Below are positions 27,426 through 37,027 of a stretch of 64,000 nucleotides of DNA, in pieces. The DNA comes from CAZMNY01 sp964567745 (lineage in GTDB: Bacteria; Planctomycetota; Planctomycetia; Pirellulales; Pirellulaceae). Below the pieces are notes generated by a model. That model saw nothing but the letters and a program-made list of their open reading frames with translations, was not told where the DNA came from and searched no databases. Location: the NCBI GenBank assembly GCA_964567745.1, contig CAZMNY010000006.1, positions 1 through 64,000 on the forward strand, given 5' to 3'. Numbering within the stretch: position 1 is the stretch's first letter; the number at the start of each line of letters is the position of its first letter. The translations under genes were made by a program, and so were the position numbers.

Positions 27426-28232
27426 CTACTCGCCAGGATCGTAGGGATTGGCGAACGCGGCAAACGCGCCCAACCCGCCGTCGACGGCCAAGTCTTCGCC
27501 GGTAATAAACGAGGCGTGGTGGCTTGTCAGCCAGAGGACAGCCTGAGCTATCTCTTCGGGTTGGCCGAGTCTCCCGAGCGGATGCCGATTCTCGATGACC
27601 GCCGCCCCGCCCTGCTTAGAAAGACTGGCCCGCACCATGGGCGTATCAATAGCGCCGGGTGATACGGAGACAACACGAATGCCTTGCCGAGCGTATTCGA
27701 CGCCCCACTGCCGAGCCTGCATGATGTTTCCGGCCTTGATCGGACCGTACGCGCCGACCTCGCGCGCCGTGCGGTGACCTTGAGCACTAGCGATGTTCAC
27801 CACCACCCCGCTCTCCTGCTCGCACATCTGCTGCAGCGCGTATTTCGCGAGGTAGGTGTAGCCGGAGAAATTGGTCGCCAGCATGCGATGCCAAACACTC
27901 ATCGGCAAATCGTGTAACGCCGAATACGAATCCTGCGGCTGAATGGCGGCGTTGTTAACGAGGATGTCGAGCGCGCCAAATTGCTCAATGGTCCAAGCAA
28001 TCGCTTCACGGCATTCGTCTTCACTCGACGTATCGCAGCGATAGAATCGCACACCGTTTGGAAGGTCCGCCGCTCTCGCTTTATCGATGTCCAGACAGAG
28101 AACGCCGGCCGCATGGGTTTCGGCAAAGGCGCGACAAATCGCCGACCCAATGCCGCTGCAACCGCCGGACACAACAGCCACGCGGCCATGATTGCCATAC
28201 TCGACGGTGCCTTGAGGTCGATCCTGCGACAT
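27426..28232 (-). CDS. Short-chain dehydrogenase/reductase (SDR)
   Basis: 268 residues. ATG at 28232 with GGAG 8 bases upstream. Classical SDR features: cofactor loop VSGGCSGIGSA (20-31), CLDID after beta2, LVNNAA (91-96), Ser149 in NIASAQG, and Tyr162-x-x-x-Lys166 in AYGPIKAGN, then SPGAIDTPM. The Asp after beta2 suggests NAD(H). It is the last gene of a minus-strand series with the SRPBCC, FAD-enzyme and Tm-1-like genes, so it may act on the same unknown metabolite. Confidence 0.92.
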   Translation of the reverse strand: MSQDRPQGTVEYGNHGRVAVVSGGCSGIGSAICRAFAETHAAGVLCLDIDKARAADLPNGVRFYRCDTSSEDECREAIAWTIEQFGALDILVNNAAIQPQDSYSALHDLPMSVWHRMLATNFSGYTYLAKYALQQMCEQESGVVVNIASAQGHRTAREVGAYGPIKAGNIMQARQWGVEYARQGIRVVSVSPGAIDTPMVRASLSKQGGAAVIENRHPLGRLGQPEEIAQAVLWLTSHHASFITGEDLAVDGGLGAFAAFANPYDPGE

Positions 28233-28349
28233 TGTCTTGCTCCCGCTTTTCACCTACGGCACTCGAAACAGGCCATGTCTTAAGCCCAACGAACGAGAAA
28301 CTCAGGGGGCAGCCGGCGTCGTAGTGCGTCAAGTCGCTTGGGTTCGTTT

Positions 28350-28901
28350 CTACTTCCGATCCTTCGCGCCTTCGACGAAGGCCTTAAGACGACTCATTTG
28401 ACCGCTCAAGACTTGATCGACTGGCGAAGCAATTTTTTCGATCCCGCCTAGCGCGAATCCGCTGACATTGTACTTCAGTTTCACCAACGTGTTGTCGTTG
28501 TCGCCCTTCGACAGAGTGATCGTAAGTGCGCCGGCGACTCCCATTTCCTGCAGCGGGCCGAGGCCTCCCAACATTCGCAACGACTTTCCTGGCTGAGCAT
28601 AAACGACTTCCATGTGTCGAACGAAACCGCCGCCCGGGAGCCGTTCGCCAAACCAGCCTTTTTCCTTCGGCTCCAGATACAATCGGGACGCGTCGCCGGA
28701 ATAGGTGTGGCCTGCCTCCCACCACTTTCCAACTTGCTTGACGATCGCCGCGTAGACCCGATCTGGCGAATCGGAGATCTCCGTGTCGATTTCGATACTG
28801 AACCCGTGAGCCGCTGCGCCATTGACTTTGGCCAATGACGTCGACGCACTGGCGACGACAACGAGGAACAAGAGCATTGACATTCGTTGGCGTTTGAACA
28901 T
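28350..28901 (-). CDS. SRPBCC/START-like secreted protein
   Basis: 183 residues. The ATG at 28901 has GGAG 6 bases upstream. N-terminal signal peptide (MFKRQRMSMLLFLVVVASAS). The body has the helix-grip pattern: IEIDTEISDSPDRVYAAIVK, KWWEAGHTYSGDASRL, GGGFVRHMEVVYAQPGK, LTITLSKGDNDNTLVKLKYN. This is the polyketide-cyclase/AHSA1-like fold that binds hydrophobic ligands; no catalytic role is shown. It starts 37 bp after the FAD gene and is probably co-transcribed. Confidence 0.82.
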   Translation of the reverse strand: MFKRQRMSMLLFLVVVASASTSLAKVNGAAAHGFSIEIDTEISDSPDRVYAAIVKQVGKWWEAGHTYSGDASRLYLEPKEKGWFGERLPGGGFVRHMEVVYAQPGKSLRMLGGLGPLQEMGVAGALTITLSKGDNDNTLVKLKYNVSGFALGGIEKIASPVDQVLSGQMSRLKAFVEGAKDRK

Positions 28902-28938
28902 TGAATTCTCCAAGTGACGAATTCTGCCCGACACGAGC

Positions 28939-30435
28939 CTACTCGCCGCGCAGTTTTCGCGCAAGGTGCTCGGCGAGCAGTTTTCCGCTGGTCATTGCCC
29001 AAGCGATGTGGAGTCCGTGGCCCCAGAGTATTTGGCCGCCGAGGCCATTTTGGCCGATCGCGTATAAGCCGGTAATCGACTGGCCGGAGGAGTCGAGCAC
29101 TTCGAATTGTTGGTTGATGGCGGCCCCGCCTTCGGTGGTGGTGAAGAAGGCTTTCATTGGACCGAGCAACACCCAGTTGTCGCCCTGCAATGGGTGACTG
29201 TCGGACGAGGTGCGATGCTTGTTGACACCGGCAACCACTTGGCAGACCGCCGCCGATGGTAACCCTCGAATGCTCGCGAGCTCTTCTAGTGTTTTCGCTT
29301 GGACGGCTACGTCGGGGCGCAGCTTGAGGTAGTCAGAGACGTAGGCATAAGCGATTTCCGGCGCCGTAGAAACGAAGTTCGGCCACGTGCTGAACAGATC
29401 GATGAGCCGTTCATCCAACAGAATGAAAGCCGACTTGTTCGTCTGATTCGCAACATCCAGTTCGCGCTGAGGCCAACTACGCTCGTCACAAAAGCGCTCG
29501 CCCTGGTCGTTAAGCAAAACGGCACCTTGTTCGAATAAAGTATCCTCGGGGTGTTGCCACGTTACAAGCAGGCGTTTGATAAATGCATTGACGAGCCATT
29601 TGGGTGCGAACGGAAGCAGACGACCAGCAAGACGAGCGGCCCAGCCTGAAGTTGGCAAGAGTTGCGCGAAGCTGGTTCGAGAAGACGGGGGCGCGACAAA
29701 CCGCAATTCGGGTCCATACGTCACATCCATGTTTAACAATTTCGCCCCGGCCTGCTCGGCCAACCGATGACCGTCTCCACAGGCGTGAGGATTAATTCCT
29801 TCGACCTCAGAAAACTCGTCGCCTTTGAAACGCGTGATAAGTTCGGAGGAATTTGCGTAGTCGCCTGCGGCAAGGACGACGCCAAGTTTGGCTCGGTATT
29901 GCAAACCGCGATCATCGACAGCCGCCTCGACTCCTAACACCCGGCCGCCATCTGACAGCAGCGTCTCAACGCCGGCGTTGCAGACGATCTCTCCACCGCC
30001 CCGCAAGATCTTGGCTTGCAAAGCCGCGACATACGCTTTTGCGTTGGGAACGACGTTGTGCATCCGCGGCACGCGATTCGGCGGTTCTGGCGAGGGACCG
30101 TGAAACGCGAGTCCCATTTCGCCGAGCCAGTCGAGTGTCGCTGCGGTGTGCGCCAGGAAGAATCGCCTCAGCGAATTGTTGTTGCGGGATTCAATCTCCA
30201 GCCTGGCGAATTTCCCCGCGTCCTCAGCGTGATGGTCCAACGAGTCTTCAATGCCGGCATGCCGCTGGTGGTTCGTCCGGTTGGCTGTAAATGAACCAAC
30301 AGCGATTCCCGTCGTGCCTCCGATTTGCGCCTGCTTTTCCAGGACCGTGACTTCCAAACCCAACTCGACACATCGAGCCGCAGCAGCAAGTCCGCTTCCA
30401 CCCGCGCCGACAATAATGACGTCCGTCTGTTTCAT
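28939..30435 (-). CDS. FAD-dependent oxidoreductase (fumarate-reductase/ketosteroid-dehydrogenase type)
   Basis: 498 residues beginning MKQTDVIIVGAGGSGLAAAA, the GxGxxG dinucleotide-binding fold, then LEVTVLEKQAQIGGTTGIAVG. The C-terminal FAD-binding segment is ITGLYAIGQNGLGGQILWGH GLHIAWAMTSGKLLAEHLA. This layout belongs to the succinate dehydrogenase/fumarate reductase flavoprotein superfamily, which includes 3-ketosteroid delta1-dehydrogenases and flavocytochrome c. There is no signal peptide or haem motif, so it is cytoplasmic. Ribosome site weak. Neighbours (SDR, SRPBCC, Tm-1-like pair) point to catabolism of an unidentified small molecule. Confidence 0.85.
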   Translation of the reverse strand: MKQTDVIIVGAGGSGLAAAARCVELGLEVTVLEKQAQIGGTTGIAVGSFTANRTNHQRHAGIEDSLDHHAEDAGKFARLEIESRNNNSLRRFFLAHTAATLDWLGEMGLAFHGPSPEPPNRVPRMHNVVPNAKAYVAALQAKILRGGGEIVCNAGVETLLSDGGRVLGVEAAVDDRGLQYRAKLGVVLAAGDYANSSELITRFKGDEFSEVEGINPHACGDGHRLAEQAGAKLLNMDVTYGPELRFVAPPSSRTSFAQLLPTSGWAARLAGRLLPFAPKWLVNAFIKRLLVTWQHPEDTLFEQGAVLLNDQGERFCDERSWPQRELDVANQTNKSAFILLDERLIDLFSTWPNFVSTAPEIAYAYVSDYLKLRPDVAVQAKTLEELASIRGLPSAAVCQVVAGVNKHRTSSDSHPLQGDNWVLLGPMKAFFTTTEGGAAINQQFEVLDSSGQSITGLYAIGQNGLGGQILWGHGLHIAWAMTSGKLLAEHLARKLRGE

Positions 30436-30843
30436 GCTTTTCAATTTTCAATCTTTGTTTTGCACGAGGGCGGGGCTCTGATTCGCCAAACAAGCAAGCG
30501 CGCAGGGAATTCGGCTCGACGCCTTTCACGTTTTACAAGAAAACCTAGGGCGTTACCCGTAGGCTACGATGAGGTTGGCCGTTGGCCAAGCAGGTGCGCG
30601 GGGGCGAGAACGAGCAAGCCGACGATTAGATTGCGAGCAACCACAAGCCGCCGTCCCCGGCGCGTGAGGGTCTGGGAGAGGCCGTAGTGCGCCAGTGCGA
30701 TACGGTAAGCGAAAATGCGCGTAACTTATGAACCTGATTCACCGACACGAGGCAAGCTCGTGGGGTCTCGTTGGTGGGACTCAGCGACACTAGTGGGGAT
30801 CTTGACCGGCTGCCTGCGCGAGTAGCTCGCGTGAGCGTTGATC
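30436..30843. other. Intergenic region with a dispersed palindromic repeat
   Basis: About 408 bp without a credible gene. At about 30729-30768 it holds a copy of a repeat with core CACGAGGCAAGCTCGTGG, a hairpin of six base pairs (CACGAG/CTCGTG) with a 5-base loop. A second copy lies at 39111-39151. The rest has no recognisable feature. Confidence 0.5.
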
Positions 30844-33828
30844 TCATTTCGTGATTGACAAGGTTGCACTTTCTGATGAGACGTCCTTCTGCGTCAGCGA
30901 ATGCAAATGGGTGATCAGGTTGCTTACCTCCTGCGGCGTCATGGGCTCTAGCAAACCGCTTGGCATGACGGAAAGTGAAGTGAATCCGGCCTGCGCGATG
31001 TCCGACTTTTCAATGCGTCGGTCCGCGGTTTCCGGCATCCGCAAGACAACCGCCTCGTCGTCCTCGGAAACAAGCAGCCCCTGCACCACTCGCCCACTTT
31101 TCGAGAGCACGCGAAAGTTGCGATACCCGCCTTCCATCGCGGCGCTCGGCGTCAACACATTTCGTGACAACGCTTCGGTGCCAGTCAATCCAATGCCATC
31201 GAGCGGCGGGCCAATGTTCCCACCCGCGCCGTCTTGCTGGTGGCCTACTAAACACGTCTTTTTGAACAGAGCCTTACCGGCAGCGGCGTCGCCTGACCGC
31301 AGCGCAAGTTGTCTATATTTTGTAAAGACCTCTCGTTGCTGCCTGGCCTGTTCGGCTCTGAGCAGTTTCGGCGTCTCCAAGGTCGGCTCAACGCGAGCCC
31401 TCCCGCTCAACTTGCCCCAGTTCGATCCATCGAAATACTGCATGAGTCCCTTCGGCAATTGCTCAGCGCTGAAACTACGATCAAAGTTGTCGCGGACTTG
31501 TTTCGGGCTACGCGCGACATCCCAAACGCGAAACTCGGTCAGCGCCCCATCCGTGCCGGCTTTCGAGGGATTTGATCGTCCGATATTTAATCCGGCAAAG
31601 TCTCGTCTGTTGGTCTTCGCGCCAACCGCGGAGAGCTCACCATTCAAGTAGATTCGCAAACGTCGCGCCTCGTCGCGTGTTACTTCACAGTGAGTCCAAG
31701 CGTTCGGCGTCATCTTCCGTTTCGCAACGACGACATCGCCCTGGGATGCAATCCATACGCGGAACGTTGAGTCGAAGAAGTTTGTATCGAGCCGATCTGG
31801 CTTGCCGAGGATTCCATCTTCGTTTCCGATGCCCGGACCGAGCCGCACCCAGGTCTCGACGGTGAACGGTCCCGAAAGCGTTATCGGTTGTCGAACATAG
31901 TCTGCCGCATTGCCGCCCAATCGCACGATGCGACGCACCGTCCCGGCAACATCGTTCCAGAGTTCGTTCACATCCTCGTTATCGGGGAGAAGAGCACGCA
32001 TCGTTTCCAGCGCCGAGGGTGAGAGGCTGCTCGGCTCCAAATCTCCATCGTCGACGGCCGCCGACAATGCTAACGCTCCATTGCGACTTGTCGCCATGCG
32101 CTCAATCACGGACTGTCGGTCTTCGTAGTTGAGATCGATCAGTAGATTCGCCATCGCCCGCGAGGCCTCTTTAGCGGGCGATTCCGCGAGCGCGGCTAGA
32201 GCTGCTGGAGTCCGCTCAGTCCTGTGCCGCCCATCTGCGGCGGAAAAAGTGTTGGCGACATCAACGGCTGATAGGGGCGAAGACGGTCTCTTGAACCGGT
32301 CCGATAATGGCCACCCGGTTCGAACGGGATGATCGGGTATCCAAGGTCGTTGGCTTCTTGCAGCCAAGTCTCTCCCTCGCGCGAAATCGTCAAACCCCAA
32401 ATGTTATTCGGGCCCGCGGTCAACGCTTCAAACTTGGCGCCGTCTGTGGCGAATCGCGCCAGTTTGCATTGGCGGAAGGCAACCTCTGTGGTTCCGTCGG
32501 CAAACAGTTTACCTTCCGGCCGGCGAACGGTTGATGAATTAAATAGACCTTGCGCCGTGAGGATCCAACCTCCCGGCGTTCGAGTGAACTGATGTGGAAA
32601 GAGGTGGGAATCCTGAACTCCAAATCCGGTAAGAACAACGCCGTGCGAGTCCGCTTTGCCGTCGCCATCGGTATCGCAGTAAAATCGGATATCGTGGCCG
32701 TACTGAACGTAGGCGCCATCCTTATAGGGAAGGATTCCTAGCGGCATGACCAGGCCGTCCGCAAACACTCGCGGCGGCGACAATTGTTCGCCGAACGGGT
32801 TCGTCGAAGACCAAGACTTTGTCCTTGCCGCCACTGGCGAACAGCCGGGCGGACGCCTCCGGGTTTTCGTTGGCGTCGACCGGATACTCGAGCGCCGTCA
32901 TGGTCCACATTCTTCCCTGGGCGTCGAAGGCGACGGTGACGAACTTGCCGATCCCATCTGTTTCGGCGGCGACTAATTCGACTTCGAATCCCTCCGGAAC
33001 GACAAACCCCTGCTGCTCCTCTTTCGGCGTCCGCGGTCGCTCGGTGGCATTCTTCTTCGCTTCCTTGTCGGCCTTCGTGGCGCGACGATGTCGCTTCCAG
33101 GTCATCGCGCCGGGCGTTGCAGGCAAGCGTTCGATCGTGATGTCGCGGACTTGCACGAGCGCTTTGCCGCCGCCATGCACTTGAAGTCCAATCTGTCCGT
33201 CCAGCGGAATCATTGCCGATTTCTCGACGTAGTCGAGCGCGGCAACGCCATTGATCCAGGACCGAATTCGACGGCCCTCAGTGCGAATGCGAAACTCATT
33301 CCAGTCATCCTTGCGGATCGCCTGATTGACTCGCTTCAGGTCGGCCGCTTGTCCAACCACTTTGTTGCGACGCGACTCGTCATACATCTTTCCCCACCAG
33401 CCATCGCCCGCATCGACCTGATAGCCGCTCATCTCCGAACTGTTGGGCACGCGAACGCTGCGAATCTGAATTCCCGAGTTGACGAATCCGCCGGCGCCGG
33501 TAACGCGAATCTTCAACTTCAGGTCGAAGTTTTGGAACGACTCCTTGGTGCAGACGAACGTGTTGCGGGGAACTCGATCTTTCAACGAACCACCAGTGAT
33601 CGCGCCGTCCCTCACCGTCCACCATCGCTTGTCGCGCTCGATCACTTCCCAGCCATCGAGTGTCTTGCCATTGAAAAGCTTGGTCGATTGTTCTTGAGCC
33701 ACAGCGACGGGCGACAAGCCGACACAGGCAATGGCAACACAGACAAAGATGGCGCATCGAACGGACACGGCTCGCAACAACGTGCATCGACTGGCCAATT
33801 CTTGCGGCATATCGGCGGGCGTAGTCAT
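30844..33828 (-). pseudogene. DUF1080 + PVC-type dehydrogenase propeller + LamG + cytochrome c protein, broken
   Basis: Three minus-strand frames make one interrupted gene. From ATG 33828 (GGAG 7 bases upstream): signal peptide, DUF1080 domain (TKLFNGKTLDGWEVIERD, GFVNSGIQIRSVRVP), then the dehydrogenase start FVVPEGFEVELVAAE and DKVLVFDEP. An extra base in GGG at 32797-32799 shifts the frame; the propeller continues in the next frame (ADGLVMPLGILPYKDG to MGGTGLSGL). Near 32215 it jumps to a third frame at a helical segment (AALAESPAKEASRAMANLL), apparently skipping the rest of the propeller. Then come a LamG domain and a C-terminal cytochrome domain whose haem motif reads CLVGH, not CxxCH. 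Multiple lesions indicate a pseudogene. Confidence 0.82.
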
Positions 33829-33862
33829 CTTCTAACTCCGAGGCTTTGTCACGTATTTTCGG

Positions 33863-34165
33863 CTAGACGTTGAAATCGAAAACCATCACGCGTTCAAGGC
33901 ATGGCACAACGACGTCTTTGACGCGTTCGTGAATCGGATGAGGCAGATATTCATCTCGCGATTCCGGGCTCTCAAACGTCATGATGAAGCCGTGGGTGAA
34001 TCCATCGTTCAAACCTTCGCCGCTGTCATAGGGCCCGTTGATCATCTCTAAAAGACCGGGAATCTGACCGACCATTCCTTGCATCTCGGTGAAGCACCCG
34101 TCGATTTGCTCGGCGGTGACTCCATCCTTGAACTGAAAGACCCCGAAGTGTTTAACTTGTGGCAT
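33863..34165 (-). CDS. Dabb (stress-responsive A/B-barrel) domain protein
   Basis: 100 residues: MPQVKHFGVFQFKDGVTAEQ with LLEMINGPYDSGEGLNDGFT, HGFIMTFESPESRDEYLPHP, and a final VMVFDFNV. The pattern (beta strand, helix, GxxF segment, DyxxHP-H) is a ferredoxin-like Dabb domain, as in stress-responsive proteins and some polyketide cyclases. Small dimeric cytoplasmic protein with no assigned reaction. It lies 61 bp after the UPF0261 gene, in the same minus-strand series. Confidence 0.88.
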   Translation of the reverse strand: MPQVKHFGVFQFKDGVTAEQIDGCFTEMQGMVGQIPGLLEMINGPYDSGEGLNDGFTHGFIMTFESPESRDEYLPHPIHERVKDVVVPCLERVMVFDFNV

Positions 34166-34226
34166 CTGTTATTTTTCCTGAGTGATAACGGCTCTGTGAA
34201 TAGACGAGTTCGCGGAAACGGGATTC

Positions 34227-35432
34227 CTATTTCTGCATGTTCTTCAATAGTGCTTCTGCGCACGCTTGGGCAAATTCCGCATCATTGATTTCGCAATCCA
34301 GCGAACGGACTTCGATGTGCCCATCCAAGTTGTCGACAAGCGAATTGAACAACGCCGCGTCCGCTTCGGCATCGTGAAACGGCTGACCTTCGGCACCTAT
34401 CACGCTGACGGTCTTGCGAGGAATCAAGACGGTCACCGGAGCCGTGTATGCGTTCACTTTGCGGGCCAAGATGTGTCCGAGCTCCCGGCACTCTTCAGCC
34501 GACGTTCGCATCAGCGTTACCTGAGGATTGTGGATGTAGAACTGTCGGTCGGCGAATCTCTCCGGGACGGAATCTCGCTCGCCGAAGTTGACCATGTCGA
34601 GACAACCGGGAGCGACAATCGCCGGGACGTTGGCTTTGCGAGCTCCATCGAGTCGTTCGGGTCCCGCAGTCAGCGTTCCGCCGACAAGCTCATCCGCCCA
34701 CTCTGTCGTCGTCACGTCGAGCACGCCAGCCACCATTCCGCTTTCGATGAGCGACTCCATCGATCGCCCGCCTGAACCGGTGGCGTGAAAAACCAACACT
34801 TCAAAACCGGCGGCTTCAAGGATTGGAACGGCCGCGTTGATGCAATCCGTTGTGTTGCCAAACATGCTGGCAGCGATGATTGGCCGAGCCTCGTCCGATT
34901 CAACTTTTACATTCACCATTCCGCAAATGGCGCCTGCGGCTCGACTAAAGATCGTTCGCGAAATCCGATTCAACCCCGCCACGTCCACAATGCTGGGCAT
35001 CATCGTGATGTCTTTGGTGCCGACATAGTGGGCTGTGTTTCCGCTGGCAAGGGTGGACACCATGAGCTTGGGGAAACCAATCGGCAACGCTCGCATCGCC
35101 GCGGTTGCAATCGCAGTTCCGCCACCGCCGCCAAGTGAAATCACTCCGTCGATTTTTCCGTCTCGATAAAGTTGTTCCAACAACTTCGGAGCTGACTGCG
35201 ACATTGCCGTCACGCACTCGCCACGATCAGCTCGCTGCATGAGCTCTTGAAGCTGAGCGCCTCCGACGCGTGCGACTTCATTGCGGCTGATATCGGGAGT
35301 CACTTGCGGCGCGTCTGCCGTGCCGACATCAATTAGCAGAGTGTTGCAGCCGGCGCGACGAATGCAGTCGGCCACAAATGCATGCTCGCGTCCCTTACTG
35401 TCGAGCGTTCCCAGAACAGCGATCGTCTTCAT
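34227..35432 (-). CDS. UPF0261 / Tm-1-like ATP-binding domain protein
   Basis: 401 residues: MKTIAVLGTLDSKGREHAFV, LLIDVGT, DGVISLGGGGGTAIATAAMR, PKLMVSTLASGNTAHYVGTK DITMMPSIVDVAGLN, and VLVFHATGSGGRSMESLI. These are the hallmarks of UPF0261, which is homologous to the N-terminal half of tomato Tm-1, a virus-replication inhibitor that binds nucleotide. Length matches the family. Its ATG overlaps the stop of the upstream TIM-barrel gene by four bases, so the two are translationally coupled. In bacteria its reaction is not established to my knowledge. Confidence 0.92.
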   Translation of the reverse strand: MKTIAVLGTLDSKGREHAFVADCIRRAGCNTLLIDVGTADAPQVTPDISRNEVARVGGAQLQELMQRADRGECVTAMSQSAPKLLEQLYRDGKIDGVISLGGGGGTAIATAAMRALPIGFPKLMVSTLASGNTAHYVGTKDITMMPSIVDVAGLNRISRTIFSRAAGAICGMVNVKVESDEARPIIAASMFGNTTDCINAAVPILEAAGFEVLVFHATGSGGRSMESLIESGMVAGVLDVTTTEWADELVGGTLTAGPERLDGARKANVPAIVAPGCLDMVNFGERDSVPERFADRQFYIHNPQVTLMRTSAEECRELGHILARKVNAYTAPVTVLIPRKTVSVIGAEGQPFHDAEADAALFNSLVDNLDGHIEVRSLDCEINDAEFAQACAEALLKNMQK

Positions 35433-36313
35433 TGGATGCTCCCCGACGTCGTCCGATTCACGGGAATCCGTTTGAATTGTCGTGTCAGTTCGGTGAGCGA
35501 CCCTTCGAACGCCATCCGTTCCAGACTGGAGGCGCCGACGAAACCGACGGCGTCTGTCTGCTCGTTGATGTAAGCCGCGTCTTCAGGCGTTGAGATTGGT
35601 CCGCCGTGTGAAAGACATATGACGTCGCTGCGCGCTGCGATGGCGGCTGACACGATTGCTTGAGTTCGCCGGGCCGCGTCTTCCAGTGAACAAGCGGCGG
35701 CTTTCACCCCAATGGTCCCTCCGATCGTGGTGCCAACATGCGCAATCACCACATCGGCACCCGCCTCGGCCATTGCAGTCGCTTCGTCCGGCGTGCCGAC
35801 ATAGACAATCGTGAAGAGGTCCATCTTGCGAGCCAGCGCGACGGTGTCGATTTCCTTCTGGAAGCTCATGCCTGTCTCTTCCAGAATCTCTCGGAACTCA
35901 CCATCAACGATGCAATGTGTGGGAAAATTGTTGATGCCGGAGAAGCCCATTTCTTTAACTTTCAGCAGCCAATGCCACATGCGCCGTCGCGGGTCGGTGG
36001 CGTGAACGCCGCAGATCACCGGCGTCTCTTCGACGACCGGCAGAACTTCGTACTCGCCGATCTCCATCGCCACCGCGTTGGCGTCGCCGTAGGCCATTAG
36101 CCCCGCCGTCGAGCCGTGTCCCGACATTCGAAAACGCCCCGAGTTGTAAATGATGATGAGGTCGACGCCGCCTTTTTCGAGAAACTTCGCACTGATCCCG
36201 GTTCCCGCTCCGCCCGCAATGATCGGCTCGCCGCGATCCAGCGTCGCCCTCAGCCGATCAATGACTTCAGTTCGCGTGTAGGGGTTTCCAATTCCAGTCC
36301 ACGGATTCGGCAT
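35429..36313 (-). CDS. Phosphoenolpyruvate-hydrolase family TIM barrel (Tm-1 C-terminal half homologue)
   Basis: 294 residues. The ATG at 36313 has GAGGA 5 bases upstream; the open frame extends further but overlaps the divergent regulator. Visible family features: EPIIAGGAGTGISAKFLEKG, GVDLIIIYNSGRFRMSGHGS, LPVVEETPVICGVHATDP, SGINNFPTHCIVDGEFREIL EETGMSF, ADVVIAHVGTTIGGTIGVKA, CLSHGGPISTPEDA. This is the PEP-hydrolase/TIM-barrel family fused to UPF0261 in plants (Tm-1). First gene of the operon. Confidence 0.9.
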   Translation of the reverse strand: MPNPWTGIGNPYTRTEVIDRLRATLDRGEPIIAGGAGTGISAKFLEKGGVDLIIIYNSGRFRMSGHGSTAGLMAYGDANAVAMEIGEYEVLPVVEETPVICGVHATDPRRRMWHWLLKVKEMGFSGINNFPTHCIVDGEFREILEETGMSFQKEIDTVALARKMDLFTIVYVGTPDEATAMAEAGADVVIAHVGTTIGGTIGVKAAACSLEDAARRTQAIVSAAIAARSDVICLSHGGPISTPEDAAYINEQTDAVGFVGASSLERMAFEGSLTELTRQFKRIPVNRTTSGSIQ

Positions 36314-36400
36314 GACAATCCTCGTTCGCTTGGCTTTGAGTCGACCAATTCGACGTCTCGGTTCTTCCCAACGCCTAGATTCTTCTTTAAAAAACAGCTC
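36314..36400. promoter_or_regulatory. Divergent promoter region between the Tm-1-like operon and the AraC-like gene
   Basis: An 87-bp gap between the start codons of the PEP-hydrolase-type gene (minus) and the AraC-like gene (plus). Divergent regulator/operon layout suggests the regulator once controlled the operon from here. An A/T-rich stretch (TTCTTTAAAAAACAG) lies close to the AraC start. No clear operator repeat is visible. Confidence 0.45.
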
Positions 36401-36892
36401 ATGTCCATCGAGCACATCCACGATCATATACGTGAAACACACGTACTCAGCCCCGAGATGCGGACTTCCGTTGTCCGGGCGGATGAGAGTGACAAGCGAG
36501 AATGGCTGAAGGACGCGCCAACGTGCGGCAGTCTCAGTGAGCACAGAATCGCCCATTGTGGAATCATGCATTCCACCAAGCCGTTCGAAATCGTTCGCGT
36601 GAATCTGTCGGGCACATTCTTTTTCGCGTGTCTTGAAGGCCAGGGACAAGTCCTGATTGACGGCGAGTGGCGGACGGTCGGAGTTGGGCAGGCGTGCGTT
36701 CAACCTCCGTTCATTCCCAATGCGTTGCGAACGCATCGCGCCGCCGAACTGCTGGTTACCACAGATCAGAAGATTGCGATGATTGCGCAAACGGTCGGCT
36801 ACGCGAATCAATTTGCTTTCTCCGACACCTTCAAACGCTGGATTGGTTGTCGGCCGTCAACCTATCGTCAGCAAAAACAGCAACGAGATTGA
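36401..36892 (+). pseudogene. AraC-family regulator with internal deletion
   Basis: 163 residues against about 270-300 for intact relatives. Residues 1-110 (MSIEHIHDHIRETHVLSPEM ... VNLSGTFFFACLEGQGQVLI, GQACVQPPFIPNALR) are the cupin-like effector domain. This jumps directly to THRAAELLVTTDQKIAMIAQ TVGYANQFAFSDTFKRWIGC RPSTYRQ, which is only the second helix-turn-helix of the AraC DNA-binding domain. The first helix-turn-helix and its linker (roughly 100 residues) are missing and the frame is kept. Either a non-functional deletion derivative or a shortened regulator; the former is more likely. Divergent from the Tm-1-like operon. Confidence 0.72.
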
Positions 36893-37027
36893 ACCTCACG
36901 TGAAGCTCGAACATCCGCGCGAGCGCCAGGAAAGCCTAAATAGCCGAACATTGTTCTCAAGAGTTAACCCGCTGCCTTCGAACGCGTCTCTACCGTATGT
37001 GACAGTACGCGCCAGGAGCAACACCTC

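Noticed and set aside
36116..36400. N-terminal extension of the AraC-like frame
   Set aside because: The extension lies opposite the PEP-hydrolase-type gene and is not protein-like; the effector domain begins at ATG 36401.
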